From assembly GCF_900120405.1 (NCBI RefSeq), contig NZ_LT635492.1, forward strand, positions 391,478 to 455,477: 64,000 nucleotides of DNA. The letters run 5' to 3'. Shown piece by piece: positions 8,805-17,735 of this stretch (position 1 is its first letter; each line of letters opens with the position of its first letter). Source of the stretch: Urinicoccus massiliensis. Its GTDB lineage: Bacteria; Bacillota; Clostridia; Tissierellales; Peptoniphilaceae. The position numbers were made by a program, and so were the translations under genes. The notes under the pieces were generated by a model. It had not been told where the DNA came from and did not search any database. It saw nothing but the letters and a program-made list of their open reading frames with translations.

Positions 8805-10970
8805 TCACCTCTCAAAAATAATATCTATATAAATTTTTCCCTTATTTTCTTTCATATGTTTCTTAAATACCCATTCCAGGGAGTCTCTTAACAAGGCTAA
8901 GTCAGCTTTATTGGATTTTAGCTGAAACTTAAAGGTATATTTATTTTTAATCTTGGGATTTTCAATAATTTTAGTTCCTACAAGATGTAAAGTCCGGGTA
9001 GCCCCTGTTAAATCCCGATAAAAATTTCTTGTTGCCTCATAAACCTCTTCCTTATCTGGTCCCGTTAGCTGGATGCTAATGAGCTTTTTAAAAGGAGGAT
9101 AGTCATAGGCCTGCCTTTGCTTGATTTCCATATCATAAAAATCTTGATAGTCTCCCTGACAGGCAGTCTTTATGGCATAGTTGTCGGGATTATAGGTTTG
9201 AAGAACCACTTCTCCTGGATCTTTTCCCCGGCCCGAACGCCCAGAAACTTGGGTCAAAAGAGAATAACATTGCTCTTGCGCCTTGTAGTCCGATATAAAT
9301 AAAGATGTATCCGCCGCCAAAATTCCCACCAGGGTTACATGTTCAAAGTCCAGGCCCTTGGCCAGCATTTGAGTTCCAATTAAAATGTCAATTTCCCTAT
9401 TTTTCATATCCTCATAGAGGGAAAAATAAGTCTCTTTCTTATTGGTTGTATCCCGGTCCATTCGATGGACTTTTGCTTGGGGAAATAAATTTTTTACCAG
9501 CTCTTCTACCTGCTGGGTCCCGACTCCAAAGGGCTTAATAAGTTTTGATCCACAAACAGGGCAAGTCTTTGGTAGTGGCTTTGTAGACCCACAATAGTGG
9601 CATCTTAAGCGGTGGATGGTTTTATGATAGTTCATGGAAATATCACAAGAATCACAACGGATAGCCGTCCCACAATGCCTGCAGGAAACGAAGTTTGAAT
9701 ACCCCCTCCGATTTAAAAATAAAATAACTTGCTTACCTCGACTTAGGGTGTTTTGAATTTTTTGATGCAAGACATTACTTAGGATGGACAGGTTTCCCGT
9801 AGAAAGTTCTTCCCGCATATCCACAAGATGGACCCTGGCCAAAGGCCGGTCCATGATTCGATTTTTTAACTGGATAAGCTTTATATTCCCTTTTTTTGCC
9901 CGATAAAATAGGGAAACTTCAGGAGTAGCCGACCCGTAAACCAAGCGGGCCCCTGTAATTTCAGACCGCATTTTGGCAACTTCTCTCACATCATAACGAA
10001 GGGACTGGTGGTATTGATAGGATGCTTCCTGCTCTTCGTCCAGGATGATTAGGCCTAGATTTTCCATGGGAGCAAAGATTCCCGACCTAGCTCCAACAAG
10101 GATATCCACCTGACCATTTCGCATCCTAGTCCATTCCAACTTTCTTTGGCTATCTGTTAACTTGGAGTGCATAACGCTGGTTCTAGACCCAAACCTGGCC
10201 TGGACTCTTTCCACCATTTGAGGCGTTAAGGCAATTTCAGGCAGAATAATCAAAACTTTTTGGCCCCTTTCAATGCAATCCTGGGCCCAATGAAGGTATA
10301 GCTCCGTTTTTCCACTACCGGTGACACCAAAAAGTAGGGTCTCCAGGTTCTGGTCTTGGTAAAATTCTTGGTAGGCCCTTTCTTGGTCTGGGGTCAACAC
10401 TTGCGGGGGCTGGCAGGTCTTTTCTTCTTTAATCGGACCGATGACCCCATTTTTAATCAGGGTTTGGATGGGGGAGGCACTAATATCTAGTCGGTCTAAA
10501 ATTTCTGACTTCAACAAGGGACCCTGACTCTTTAAAAGGTTCAAGACCTTTTCTTGGGAGGGGTTTTTCCCCTGTCCTTGTAGATAACCATAACGGTTCA
10601 GGTCCGGTAAATTTTCAACTTTAAATTCCCCCTGGTCATAAAAAATCCCCTGACCATTGCTGGGAGGTAAAATGTAGGCCAGGCTAGTAAAGGGTCCAAT
10701 AAAATACTTTTCAGACATTTTTTCAGCCAAAACCATCAGGTCTCTGGGAAGAAAGACTTGGTCTTCAAAAATTCCTAGTATTTCTTTAGCTTCAAAGCCT
10801 GAGGTGTTTTCGACATCAATGGCTAGAACAATCCCCATTAAAATCTTTTTACCAAAGGGAACCTTGACTCTTTGTCCAAGGAAAAGGTCATTTTTACTCA
10901 ACTTGGTTGAATAGGTGTAAACCTGGTCAAAGCCTATGAAATTTTGTTGAACACAAACATCAATATACAA
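8805..10970 (-). CDS. priA: Primosomal protein N' (replication restart helicase PriA)
   Basis: A 721-residue 3'-5' superfamily 2 helicase that reloads the replisome at stalled forks. It has an N-terminal DNA-binding region, Walker A GVTGSGKT (about 215-222), a DEEQ box in ILDEEQEASY, and a four-pair cysteine zinc module (CRHCG, CDSC, CHYCG, CPVCG) inside the helicase core. The start is TTG at 10970 with RBS GGAGGG 5 bases upstream. A terminator-like hairpin (10985-11009) lies between the coaBC stop and this RBS, leaving no clear room for a separate promoter. Confidence 0.96.
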   Translation of the reverse strand: MYIDVCVQQNFIGFDQVYTYSTKLSKNDLFLGQRVKVPFGKKILMGIVLAIDVENTSGFEAKEILGIFEDQVFLPRDLMVLAEKMSEKYFIGPFTSLAYILPPSNGQGIFYDQGEFKVENLPDLNRYGYLQGQGKNPSQEKVLNLLKSQGPLLKSEILDRLDISASPIQTLIKNGVIGPIKEEKTCQPPQVLTPDQERAYQEFYQDQNLETLLFGVTGSGKTELYLHWAQDCIERGQKVLIILPEIALTPQMVERVQARFGSRTSVMHSKLTDSQRKLEWTRMRNGQVDILVGARSGIFAPMENLGLIILDEEQEASYQYHQSLRYDVREVAKMRSEITGARLVYGSATPEVSLFYRAKKGNIKLIQLKNRIMDRPLARVHLVDMREELSTGNLSILSNVLHQKIQNTLSRGKQVILFLNRRGYSNFVSCRHCGTAIRCDSCDISMNYHKTIHRLRCHYCGSTKPLPKTCPVCGSKLIKPFGVGTQQVEELVKNLFPQAKVHRMDRDTTNKKETYFSLYEDMKNREIDILIGTQMLAKGLDFEHVTLVGILAADTSLFISDYKAQEQCYSLLTQVSGRSGRGKDPGEVVLQTYNPDNYAIKTACQGDYQDFYDMEIKQRQAYDYPPFKKLISIQLTGPDKEEVYEATRNFYRDLTGATRTLHLVGTKIIENPKIKNKYTFKFQLKSNKADLALLRDSLEWVFKKHMKENKGKIYIDIIFER

Positions 10971-10984
10971 ACAAGCCCTCCGAT

Positions 10985-11009
10985 AAAAAGAGCTAGATTC
11001 CTCTAGCTC
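10985..11009 (-). terminator. Intrinsic terminator between coaBC and priA
   Basis: On the minus strand an 8-bp perfect stem GAGCTAGA/TCTAGCTC with a 4-base loop is followed by TTTTTAT. It begins inside the coaBC stop and ends about 10 bases before the priA RBS. The plus strand has no T tract after the stem, so it acts on minus-strand transcripts. It probably reduces, rather than abolishes, readthrough into priA. Confidence 0.75.
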
Positions 11010-12195
11010 ATCCTAACAACTTTACGATTTTGTTTAAAATAATCTCTGCCAAGTCCTTTTTTGTCTGTTTGGCATAGTCTATAGCAGAGTCCTTGTCAAT
11101 AATGGTGACAATATTTGTGTCTGTAGCAAAGCCTGCATCCTTCTTTTTAATATTATTGGCTACAATAAAATCTACATTTTTGGATTCTAGCTTTTCTTTT
11201 GCATGCTCGACCAGGTTCTGACTTTCTGCTGCAAAAGCCACCATTATTTGTTTCTTCTTTCTCTTGGCCAGGTTTTTAATAATATCTGGGTTAGAGGTTA
11301 AATTTATGCTTAATGCTTCTTGGTCCTTGTGCTTGATTTTTTGATCAAAGTAGTCCTTGGGCCGGTAGTCTGCCGGGGCTGCCGGAGAAATATAAACATC
11401 GCAGCTATCAAATAAGCTGCTGGCTTCCCGGTAGAGTTCTTCAGTCGTTTCAATGGGAATATAGTCTATTCCCTCTGGTACAGGAAGGGAGGAATTTGCC
11501 GAAATCAAGTGGACCCGAGCCCCTCTTTTTTTAGCTGCTTCTGCAATGGCATAGCCCATTTTGCCGGAAGACCGGTTACCAATATAGCGAACTGGATCAA
11601 TGGGTTCTCTTGTGCCTCCTGCTGTTACTACAATGTCTACCCCTTCCAAGTCTTTGACTGTAAAGTGGTCTTGGATGGCTTCTAAAATTTTTTCAGGAGC
11701 TAAAAGTTTGCCACTTCCGGCATCTCCACAAGCCAGAAGACCTTGGTCACAGGGCAAGATAATATAGCCATTTTTTTCTAAGTTTTTTAAATGTTCTTGG
11801 GTGGCCTTGTGGTTAAGCATATAGGTATTCATGGCCGGCGCAATCATAACTGGCGACCTCTTGGCCAATAATACCGTTGTAAGCATATTGTCCGCCAGGC
11901 CCAAGTCAATTTTGGCAATGGTGTTGGCTGTAGCCGGTGCAACGAGGATTAGGTCTGCCCATTTAGCCAGGCTGATGTGCTCTACGTCCATATTGCTTAG
12001 GCTAGCAAACATATCGGTATAGACCACATTTTTTGAAAGAGTTTGGAAAGTCAATGGCGTGACAAATTTTGTTGCATGTTCTGTCATAATGACCTTGACT
12101 TCAGCCCCTTGTTTTTTCAAGCGACTAATAAGGTCCACAACCTTATAAACTGCAATTCCACCTGTAACGCCAATTAAGATTCTCTTATTCTTCAA
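11008..12195 (-). CDS. coaBC: Bifunctional phosphopantothenoylcysteine decarboxylase / phosphopantothenate-cysteine ligase
   Basis: This enzyme joins cysteine to 4'-phosphopantothenate (CoaB) and decarboxylates the product (CoaC) in CoA synthesis. The FMN-dependent CoaC half (about 1-190) shows GVTGGIAVYK, the catalytic-His region VEHISLAKWADL, PAMNTYM and the Cys loop GLLACGDAGSGKL. The CoaB half (about 190-395) starts with VVTAGGTREPIDPVRYIGN. I chose TTG 12195, giving MKNKRILIGVTGG, which matches family N-termini; an in-frame TTG at 12270 would add 25 Lys/Arg-rich residues that are merely rpoZ read in another frame. It overlaps rpoZ by 11 bases. Confidence 0.94.
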   Translation of the reverse strand: MKNKRILIGVTGGIAVYKVVDLISRLKKQGAEVKVIMTEHATKFVTPLTFQTLSKNVVYTDMFASLSNMDVEHISLAKWADLILVAPATANTIAKIDLGLADNMLTTVLLAKRSPVMIAPAMNTYMLNHKATQEHLKNLEKNGYIILPCDQGLLACGDAGSGKLLAPEKILEAIQDHFTVKDLEGVDIVVTAGGTREPIDPVRYIGNRSSGKMGYAIAEAAKKRGARVHLISANSSLPVPEGIDYIPIETTEELYREASSLFDSCDVYISPAAPADYRPKDYFDQKIKHKDQEALSINLTSNPDIIKNLAKRKKKQIMVAFAAESQNLVEHAKEKLESKNVDFIVANNIKKKDAGFATDTNIVTIIDKDSAIDYAKQTKKDLAEIILNKIVKLLG

Positions 12196-12484
12196 TCTCT
12201 TCAGCTTCCTTTTCCTTTTCCATTTCAGCTTCCAGCAGCAATTCTTCTTCCAGCTCTTTTTGTCTTTCAAGCTCTAATTGGGCTTGGTGCTCTTCTTCTG
12301 TAGCAAAGGTAATCGCCCCTTCCACAGCTTCTTGGATAGCAATGGATACCGGTTTTTTCAAGTCCGTATCTATTAAGGCCGGCTCCCCATCTACCAACTC
12401 TCTGGACCGTTTGGAAACAAGCATCACAAGAGCGTAGCGACTATCGGTTATTTTATCAATGGTTTTAAAACTTGGAATGTTCAA
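12185..12484 (-). CDS. rpoZ: DNA-directed RNA polymerase subunit omega
   Basis: A 99-residue protein whose first 60 residues (MNIPSFKTIDKITDSRYALV, then SKRSRELVDG and KPVSIAIQEAVEG) match omega, which helps assemble the beta' subunit. The C-terminal 35 residues are very rich in Glu, longer and more acidic than in the minimal family. The start is TTG 12484 with RBS AAGGAAGGA. It overlaps the gmk 3' end by 20 bases, as in the conserved gmk-rpoZ-coaBC order. Confidence 0.94.
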   Translation of the reverse strand: MNIPSFKTIDKITDSRYALVMLVSKRSRELVDGEPALIDTDLKKPVSIAIQEAVEGAITFATEEEHQAQLELERQKELEEELLLEAEMEKEKEAEEIEE

Positions 12485-13100
12485 ATGAATCCTTCCTTCC
12501 CTTCATCATAATCTTCTTAATATCTGAATGCCTTTTAACCCTAAGTTTTTCTGCTGCAATAATAGATTCAATATCTTTAACAGCTTGATCTACAGAGTCA
12601 TTGACAACAAAGTAATCATATTCTCCAACAAAGTCCAATTCCTTAAAGGCATTGGAAAATCTTGTTTCAATATCTTCTTCTGTTTCAGTTCCTCTCTTGC
12701 GGATCCGGTCAAGCAATTCATCCATAGACGGTGGCAGTAAAAAGATGAAGACCGCTTCCTTATATTTATCCTTTACTTGAAGGGCTCCTTGTACATCAAT
12801 TTCCAAAAGTACAATTTCACCTTGATTAATTTGATTGAAAACAAACTCCTTGGGTGTCCCATAATAATTTGTATGAACATGGGCATGTTCCAGTAATTCA
12901 TCCTTTTCAACCATCTTTTCGAATTCTTCCATTGTGGCAAAAAAGTAGTTTTCGCCATTGACTTCCCCCGGTCTAGGGGTCCTGGTCGTCACAGAAGTCG
13001 AATACTTAATTTCTTTGTTTTTCTCCATCAAAGCTGCACTAACTGTGCCCTTGCCAGACCCACTAGGTCCAGATAATACAAGTAAAAAACCTTTTGACAT
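12465..13100 (-). CDS. gmk: Guanylate kinase
   Basis: A 211-residue kinase converting GMP and ATP to GDP and ADP. The P-loop GPSGSGKGT is at 11-19, followed by the GMP-binding segment STSVTTRTPRPGEVNGENY (35-53) and the lid RKRGTETEEDIETR. It is the first gene of the long minus-strand cluster running to the window's left edge and is divergent from rqcH. In Bacillus remA lies directly before gmk; no remA is present here. Confidence 0.97.
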   Translation of the reverse strand: MSKGFLLVLSGPSGSGKGTVSAALMEKNKEIKYSTSVTTRTPRPGEVNGENYFFATMEEFEKMVEKDELLEHAHVHTNYYGTPKEFVFNQINQGEIVLLEIDVQGALQVKDKYKEAVFIFLLPPSMDELLDRIRKRGTETEEDIETRFSNAFKELDFVGEYDYFVVNDSVDQAVKDIESIIAAEKLRVKRHSDIKKIMMKGRKDSFEHSKF

Positions 13101-13219
13101 TCCTGTCTTCCACCATCCTTATCAAATTCTGTGTATTTTTCAGACAGGCTGCCTCCAAATAAGTGTATATTTTCTTCCTTTGAAAGACACGCCTACTGTC
13201 TCTATAGTGCTTTCTTTTT

Positions 13220-13225
13220 ATTATA
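13220..13225 (-). promoter_or_regulatory. Candidate -10 box for the gmk operon
   Basis: On the minus strand a TATAAT followed by an A-rich stretch lies about 120 bases before the gmk ATG in the divergent gmk/rqcH spacer. No good -35 box is seen 16-18 bases upstream, so this is only a candidate for the start of the gmk-rpoZ-coaBC transcript. Confidence 0.35.
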
Positions 13226-13350
13226 ACATGGAAGACGAATAAATGGGAGAAATTAGGCAAAATTCTTTCAAATCCCCGGGCCTTTTTCGGCCTTATTTTT
13301 ATAAGATATTGCCTTTTCCCAGGAAAATTTTCTTCAAGTCCCGGCTATGT

Positions 13351-13368
13351 TATAATAGGCAAAGGAGG
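13351..13368 (+). promoter_or_regulatory. Candidate -10 box and RBS for rqcH
   Basis: TATAAT at 13351-13356 is followed within 5 bases by AAAGGAGG (13361-13368), 7 bases before the rqcH ATG. If both are used, the message would begin almost at the RBS. The -35 region is weak, so promoter use is uncertain; the RBS is strong. Confidence 0.45.
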
Positions 13369-13375
13369 AATTACT

Positions 13376-15127
13376 ATGTCATATGATGGAATGATGCTGA
13401 AAAGCGTCCTTGAAGAATTAAATAGCCACTTACTTTCTAGTCGGGTGGATAAAATTCACCTACCCACCCACCATGAACTTTTTATGAGCTTTCGCAAGAC
13501 CCAGGTCAACGAAACCCTCTTAATTAGCGTATCTTCAAACCACCCTAGAATGTATTTAACAAAAAATAAATTGGAAAATCCCATGCATCCCCCTCTCTTT
13601 TGTATGGTCTTGAGAAAACACCTCCAGGGGTCCAAACTCATCCAGGTCAAGCAAATTGGCCAAGACCGGATTGCTGAATTTGTCTTTGAAGGCTATAACG
13701 AATTGGGGGACAGTGTCAACCTCTCTTTAATCGTTGAAATTATGGGAAAATATTCCAACATTATCCTAATTGATACAGATAGTCGCCAAATTATTGACTG
13801 CCTTACCAAGGTGGGGTCCAGTATGAGTTCTGTCCGCGAAGTCTTACCTGGAAAAATTTACTCATCTGATGTCATCAGCCAAAAAAAATCCATCCTGGAT
13901 GAAAGCTACCAAGACTTTGCCAAGTCTTACCTGGACTCTCCTGAAAACAAAAGTTTTCAACAATTTTTAATCACAAACTACATGGGGATTTCCAAAACCC
14001 TAACCCGGGAGATCAACTTCCGGGCCGGTCTTGATGAAGGCTTGCCTAAATCAGCCCTAGGTCCAAAAGACCAAGAAAAACTTTTAAAAATAGCCTATGA
14101 TTTTTTCCAAAAAGTAAAGAAAAAAAACTACTTCTTTGCCATCTACCAAGACCAGGCAGACGAAAAAATTCTCGATTTTTCCAACCTTCCCCTAACCATG
14201 TATGGTCACGGAAGTCAAATTTATGACTCCCCTTCGGAACTTTTGGAAAATGTCTACACCCAAAGAGCTGAAAAAGACCTCATCCAGCAAAAGTCAGCTG
14301 ACCTAAGAAAAAATTTAAAAATCCAACTCAACCGAGACTATTCAAAGTTGGGCAAGCTTAGGGATGAATTGGATGCTGCCCAAAACCGAGAAAAATATAA
14401 GGTCTACGGAGACTTGATTTCTGCCAACCTTCACGCCATTGAAGCGGGTCAAAAAGAACTCTTGGCTGAAAACTTTTATGACCCGGACCTTAAAACCATT
14501 AAAATTCCCCTGGACATTAAATTATCCCCTGCTCAAAATGCCAACAAAATGTATAAACGCTATCAAAAGTTGAAACATGCTGCCAATATTTTAAAAGACC
14601 AAATCCAGGAAACCTTAGAAAAAATTCAGGCCTATGAAGAAATTTCCCTACAAATTGATTGGGCTGAAAATCCTAGAGACCTGGACGAAATCAAGGACTC
14701 CTACCGGTTAATTTCGGGGCAAAAGTCTCGGAAAAATAAAAAGAATAAGTCCTCCAATCCCATGGTCTTCCAAGGAAAGGCAGGCCTCATTTATGTAGGT
14801 AAAAATAACCGGCAAAATGATGAAATCACCTTTAAAATTGCCAATAAAGATGACCTATGGTTTCATGTTCGTAACAATCCCGGTTCCCATGTCCTCTTAA
14901 AATCCAATGGTCAAGAGTTTAAAAATGAGGATATGCTGGCTGCCGCCGGACTCGCCGCCTACTTTAGCAAGCTGCGAGGGTCTAAACATGTTGATGTTGA
15001 CTATACCCTGAAAAAATATATTAAAAGGCACCCTTCAAACAAGCTGGGCCTAGTCCATTATACAAACTTTAAAACAGTCCACGTTTCAGGACAAAATATT
15101 CCCAAGTCCTTGACTCGACAAGGCTAA
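13376..15127 (+). CDS. rqcH: RqcH-type NFACT protein (fibronectin-binding protein A family), ribosome quality control
   Basis: A 583-residue NFACT protein. In Firmicutes this family (RqcH, formerly FbpA/YloA) binds the split 50S subunit carrying a stalled peptide and recruits tRNA-Ala to add C-terminal alanine tails. The N-terminal NFACT-N domain (about 1-250) keeps the D97-R98 pair in QIGQDRIAEF that is needed for tailing in Bacillus RqcH. A coiled coil (about 300-430) and the NFACT-R domain with HVRNNPGSHVLL and a SKLRGSKHVDVDYT-like segment follow. It is divergent from gmk and ends at a shared terminator. Older 'fibronectin-binding' labels come from surface-exposed homologues. Confidence 0.94.
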   Translation: MSYDGMMLKSVLEELNSHLLSSRVDKIHLPTHHELFMSFRKTQVNETLLISVSSNHPRMYLTKNKLENPMHPPLFCMVLRKHLQGSKLIQVKQIGQDRIAEFVFEGYNELGDSVNLSLIVEIMGKYSNIILIDTDSRQIIDCLTKVGSSMSSVREVLPGKIYSSDVISQKKSILDESYQDFAKSYLDSPENKSFQQFLITNYMGISKTLTREINFRAGLDEGLPKSALGPKDQEKLLKIAYDFFQKVKKKNYFFAIYQDQADEKILDFSNLPLTMYGHGSQIYDSPSELLENVYTQRAEKDLIQQKSADLRKNLKIQLNRDYSKLGKLRDELDAAQNREKYKVYGDLISANLHAIEAGQKELLAENFYDPDLKTIKIPLDIKLSPAQNANKMYKRYQKLKHAANILKDQIQETLEKIQAYEEISLQIDWAENPRDLDEIKDSYRLISGQKSRKNKKNKSSNPMVFQGKAGLIYVGKNNRQNDEITFKIANKDDLWFHVRNNPGSHVLLKSNGQEFKNEDMLAAAGLAAYFSKLRGSKHVDVDYTLKKYIKRHPSNKLGLVHYTNFKTVHVSGQNIPKSLTRQG

Positions 15128-15165
15128 ATTCCAATCTTTTTATCCAAATTTTGACCCACATCAGC

Positions 15166-15204
15166 AAAATATCCCCACATCCTTAAGAATGTGGGGATAT
15201 TTTT
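15166..15204. terminator. Bidirectional intrinsic terminator between rqcH and yerC
   Basis: A near-perfect inverted repeat (AAAATATCCCCACAT, 8-base loop, ATGTGGGGATATTTTT) has a T tract on the plus side and the complementary A tract on the other. It sits between the convergent rqcH and yerC genes and can end transcripts from both. Confidence 0.9.
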
Positions 15205-15214
15205 GATTGCTCTT

Positions 15215-15514
15215 TTATTTTATATAGTCCAGTCTTTCCAAAACAAGCTTATAGCCATCTGCCCCATAATTTAAAGCCCGGTTAATCCGACTAATGGTGG
15301 CTGTACTAGCACCTGTTTCCTCTTCGATGTCATGGTAGGTTTTTTTAGATACCAAGAGTTTTACAACCTCTAGCCTTTGGGCTATGGATTGTAGTTCCTT
15401 TACTGTACAGATGTCTTCAAAAAACCGATAGCATTCTTCCTTATTTTTTAAACTTAGAATTGCATCAAAAAGAGCATCTGTATTTTCTGATTTAATTTTT
15501 GATTGATAAGCCAT
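15215..15514 (-). CDS. YerC/YecD family TrpR-like regulator
   Basis: A 99-residue all-alpha protein of the YerC/YecD family, related in fold to the Trp repressor. A helix-turn-helix is visible at about 57-82 (KTYHDIEEETGASTATISRI). In this family the ligand and target genes are generally unknown. The gene lies 9 bases after fhs and ends at the rqcH/yerC terminator, so it is the last gene of a purE-fhs-yerC group, raising the possibility (inference) that it regulates one-carbon or purine genes. The ATG has a clear AGGAGG RBS. Confidence 0.88.
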   Translation of the reverse strand: MAYQSKIKSENTDALFDAILSLKNKEECYRFFEDICTVKELQSIAQRLEVVKLLVSKKTYHDIEEETGASTATISRINRALNYGADGYKLVLERLDYIK

Positions 15515-15523
15515 GTTCCCTCC

Positions 15524-17191
15524 TTAAAATAGTCCTGTAATGCTTCCATCTTTATCGATATCCATATGGTTGGCTGCCGGATCCTTGGATAGGCCAGGCA
15601 TGGTCATAATATCTCCGGTTTTTGCCACAATAAAGTTGGCCCCAGTTTGTGCAATAAGTTCACGAACCGTTAGGTTAAAACCTGTTGGGGCTCCTAATTT
15701 ATTGGGATCATCAGAAAATGAATATTGGGTCTTTGCCACACAAACCGGTAGATGGTCCAGGCCTTCCTTGCGAATTTTTTCCATTTGTTTTTTTGCTTGG
15801 TCCGAATAAATCACATCCTTGGCCCCATAGATTTCTCTTGCTAGGCAAAGTAATTTTTCTTCCAAGTCCATGTCCTCGCTTAAAAGAGCTTTGAAATTAG
15901 ACTCCTTGTCCAGGGCTTCCAAGACCCGATCTGCCAGGTCTAAGGCTCCTTGACCACCTTGAGCAAAGCAAGTAGACCTTGCATAGGCCAGGCCTTCTTC
16001 TTTTAATATATTTTCCAAAGTTTCCAATTCTTCTTCTGTATCCGTCGGGAAGGTGTTGATACAAACAACCAGAGGAAGTTGATATTTCTTTAAATTACTT
16101 ATGTGGCGTTTAAGGTTGACTGCCCCATCCTTTAGGGCTTGGATATTTTCTTGGCCTAGGTCGGATTTAGCCAGGCCTCCATTGTATTTTAAAGCCCGAA
16201 TTGTAGCTACAAGAACTACACAATCAGGTTTTAAGCCGCCGGCAGGGCACTTGATGTCTAAGAATTTTTCAGCCCCTAGATCTGCACCGAAGCCTGCTTC
16301 TGTAACGGTAATATCCGCCAACTTTAAGGCTGTTTTTGTTGCAATTAAGGAGTTACAACCATGGGCGATATTGGCAAAGGGCCCTCCATGAATAATAGCC
16401 GGTGTATTCTCAATGGTTTGGACCAGGTTTGGCAAGAGAGCATCCTTCATAAGCATAGCCACTGCACCTTGAACTTTTAAATCAGCAACAGTAACCGGTT
16501 GGTCATCTACTGTATAAGCTACCGTAATCTTGGCCACTTTTTCCTTAAAGTCCATCAGGTCATGAGACAGACATAAGATGGCCATAATTTCAGAAGCAAC
16601 GGTAATATCAAAACCATCTTCTCTAGGGAAGCCATTTTTTTCCGATCCCAGTCCTACAACAATTTGTCTTAAGGCCCGATCATTCATATCCATAACTCTT
16701 TTCCAAATGATTTTTCTCAAATCAATATTTAGAGCATTGCCTTGGTGGATATGGTTATCAATACTTGCAGAAATTAAGTTGTGGGCACTGGTAATGGCAT
16801 GGAAGTCTCCGGTAAAGTGGAGGTTGATATTTTCCATGGGTAAAACTTGGGCATATCCCCCACCACAGGCTCCCCCCTTGATACCAAAAACAGGTCCTAG
16901 GCTGGGTTCTCTTAGGGCTGTGATGGCCTTCTTCCCTCTTTGGCAAAGAGCCATGGCAAGACCAATATTCGTAGTGGTTTTTCCTTCTCCTGCCGGAGTT
17001 GGGTTAATGGCTGTTACAAGGACAAGTTTCCCATCCTCTTTTTCTTGGCATTGATCCAAGGTTTTTTTGGATATCTTGGCCATATGCTTGCCGTATTCAA
17101 TTAAAGAATCTCTTGATAGGCCTAGTCCTTCAGCAATTTTTTCAATGTTTTCTAGTTGAGCTTCCCTTGCAATTTCAACATCAGTTTTCAA
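15524..17191 (-). CDS. fhs: Formate-tetrahydrofolate ligase
   Basis: A 555-residue ATP-dependent ligase that makes 10-formyl-THF from formate and THF, feeding purine synthesis, fMet-tRNA and, in acetogens, the methyl branch of the Wood-Ljungdahl pathway. The P-loop [11 protein letters not shown] is at 64-74, then [15 protein letters not shown] (about 94-108) and the [13 protein letters not shown] region. The start is TTG with RBS AGAGGGGG. It is common in purinolytic and amino-acid fermenting Clostridia. Downstream of purE with a 26-base gap. Confidence 0.97.
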   Translation of the reverse strand: MKTDVEIAREAQLENIEKIAEGLGLSRDSLIEYGKHMAKISKKTLDQCQEKEDGKLVLVTAINPTPAGEGKTTTNIGLAMALCQRGKKAITALREPSLGPVFGIKGGACGGGYAQVLPMENINLHFTGDFHAITSAHNLISASIDNHIHQGNALNIDLRKIIWKRVMDMNDRALRQIVVGLGSEKNGFPREDGFDITVASEIMAILCLSHDLMDFKEKVAKITVAYTVDDQPVTVADLKVQGAVAMLMKDALLPNLVQTIENTPAIIHGGPFANIAHGCNSLIATKTALKLADITVTEAGFGADLGAEKFLDIKCPAGGLKPDCVVLVATIRALKYNGGLAKSDLGQENIQALKDGAVNLKRHISNLKKYQLPLVVCINTFPTDTEEELETLENILKEEGLAYARSTCFAQGGQGALDLADRVLEALDKESNFKALLSEDMDLEEKLLCLAREIYGAKDVIYSDQAKKQMEKIRKEGLDHLPVCVAKTQYSFSDDPNKLGAPTGFNLTVRELIAQTGANFIVAKTGDIMTMPGLSKDPAANHMDIDKDGSITGLF

Positions 17192-17217
17192 TGACTTCCC
17201 CCCTCTTGTAAAATAAA

Positions 17218-17688
17218 TTATAGTTCCTTATTCATTTCGTCAACTTCAGCTGCTAATTCTTCTTTATAGGCCCTTAATTTTTCCCTTAGGCTCTTGTCTG
17301 CCACTGCTAAAATCTCTGTAGCTAAAATTCCTGCATTTTTGCCCCCGTTAATAGCAACTGTTGCCACAGGTACCCCTGTTGGCATTTGCACTGTAGCTAA
17401 AAGGGCATCCAGGCCTTCTACTGAGCCTGCAACAGGTACCCCAATAACTGGTAAAGTTGTATAAGCAGCTAAGACTCCTGACAAGTGGGCAGCCTTTCCG
17501 GCAATTCCTATAATGACCCCATAGCCTTCTTCTTCAGCTTTTGATGCAAACTCACTGGCTGCATAGGGGGTTCTATGGGCTGAAATAACCTTGGTGTCAT
17601 AGGCCACACCAAACTTGTCCAGCATCTTTTGCACCCCTTCAGCAATGTTACGATCTGAAATACTACCCATTATAATTGCTACCTTCAT
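17218..17688 (-). CDS. purE: N5-carboxyaminoimidazole ribonucleotide mutase
   Basis: A 156-residue class I PurE that rearranges N5-CAIR to CAIR in purine synthesis. Motifs [12 protein letters not shown] (7-18), SAHRTP with the catalytic H38, and [20 protein letters not shown] (about 81-100) are present. It stands alone without purK or other pur genes in the window. RBS AGGAGG precedes the ATG. Placed directly upstream of fhs, whose product donates formyl groups to purine synthesis. Confidence 0.96.
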   Translation of the reverse strand: MKVAIIMGSISDRNIAEGVQKMLDKFGVAYDTKVISAHRTPYAASEFASKAEEEGYGVIIGIAGKAAHLSGVLAAYTTLPVIGVPVAGSVEGLDALLATVQMPTGVPVATVAINGGKNAGILATEILAVADKSLREKLRAYKEELAAEVDEMNKEL

Positions 17689-17735
17689 CTCTCTACCTCC
17701 TGGTTTAATTTTAGTCTTTTTATCTATTTACTATA

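Noticed and set aside
16578-17054. 158-codon open frame antisense to fhs
   Set aside because: It lies wholly inside the strongly conserved fhs gene, has no RBS or family features, and is explained by fhs codon bias.
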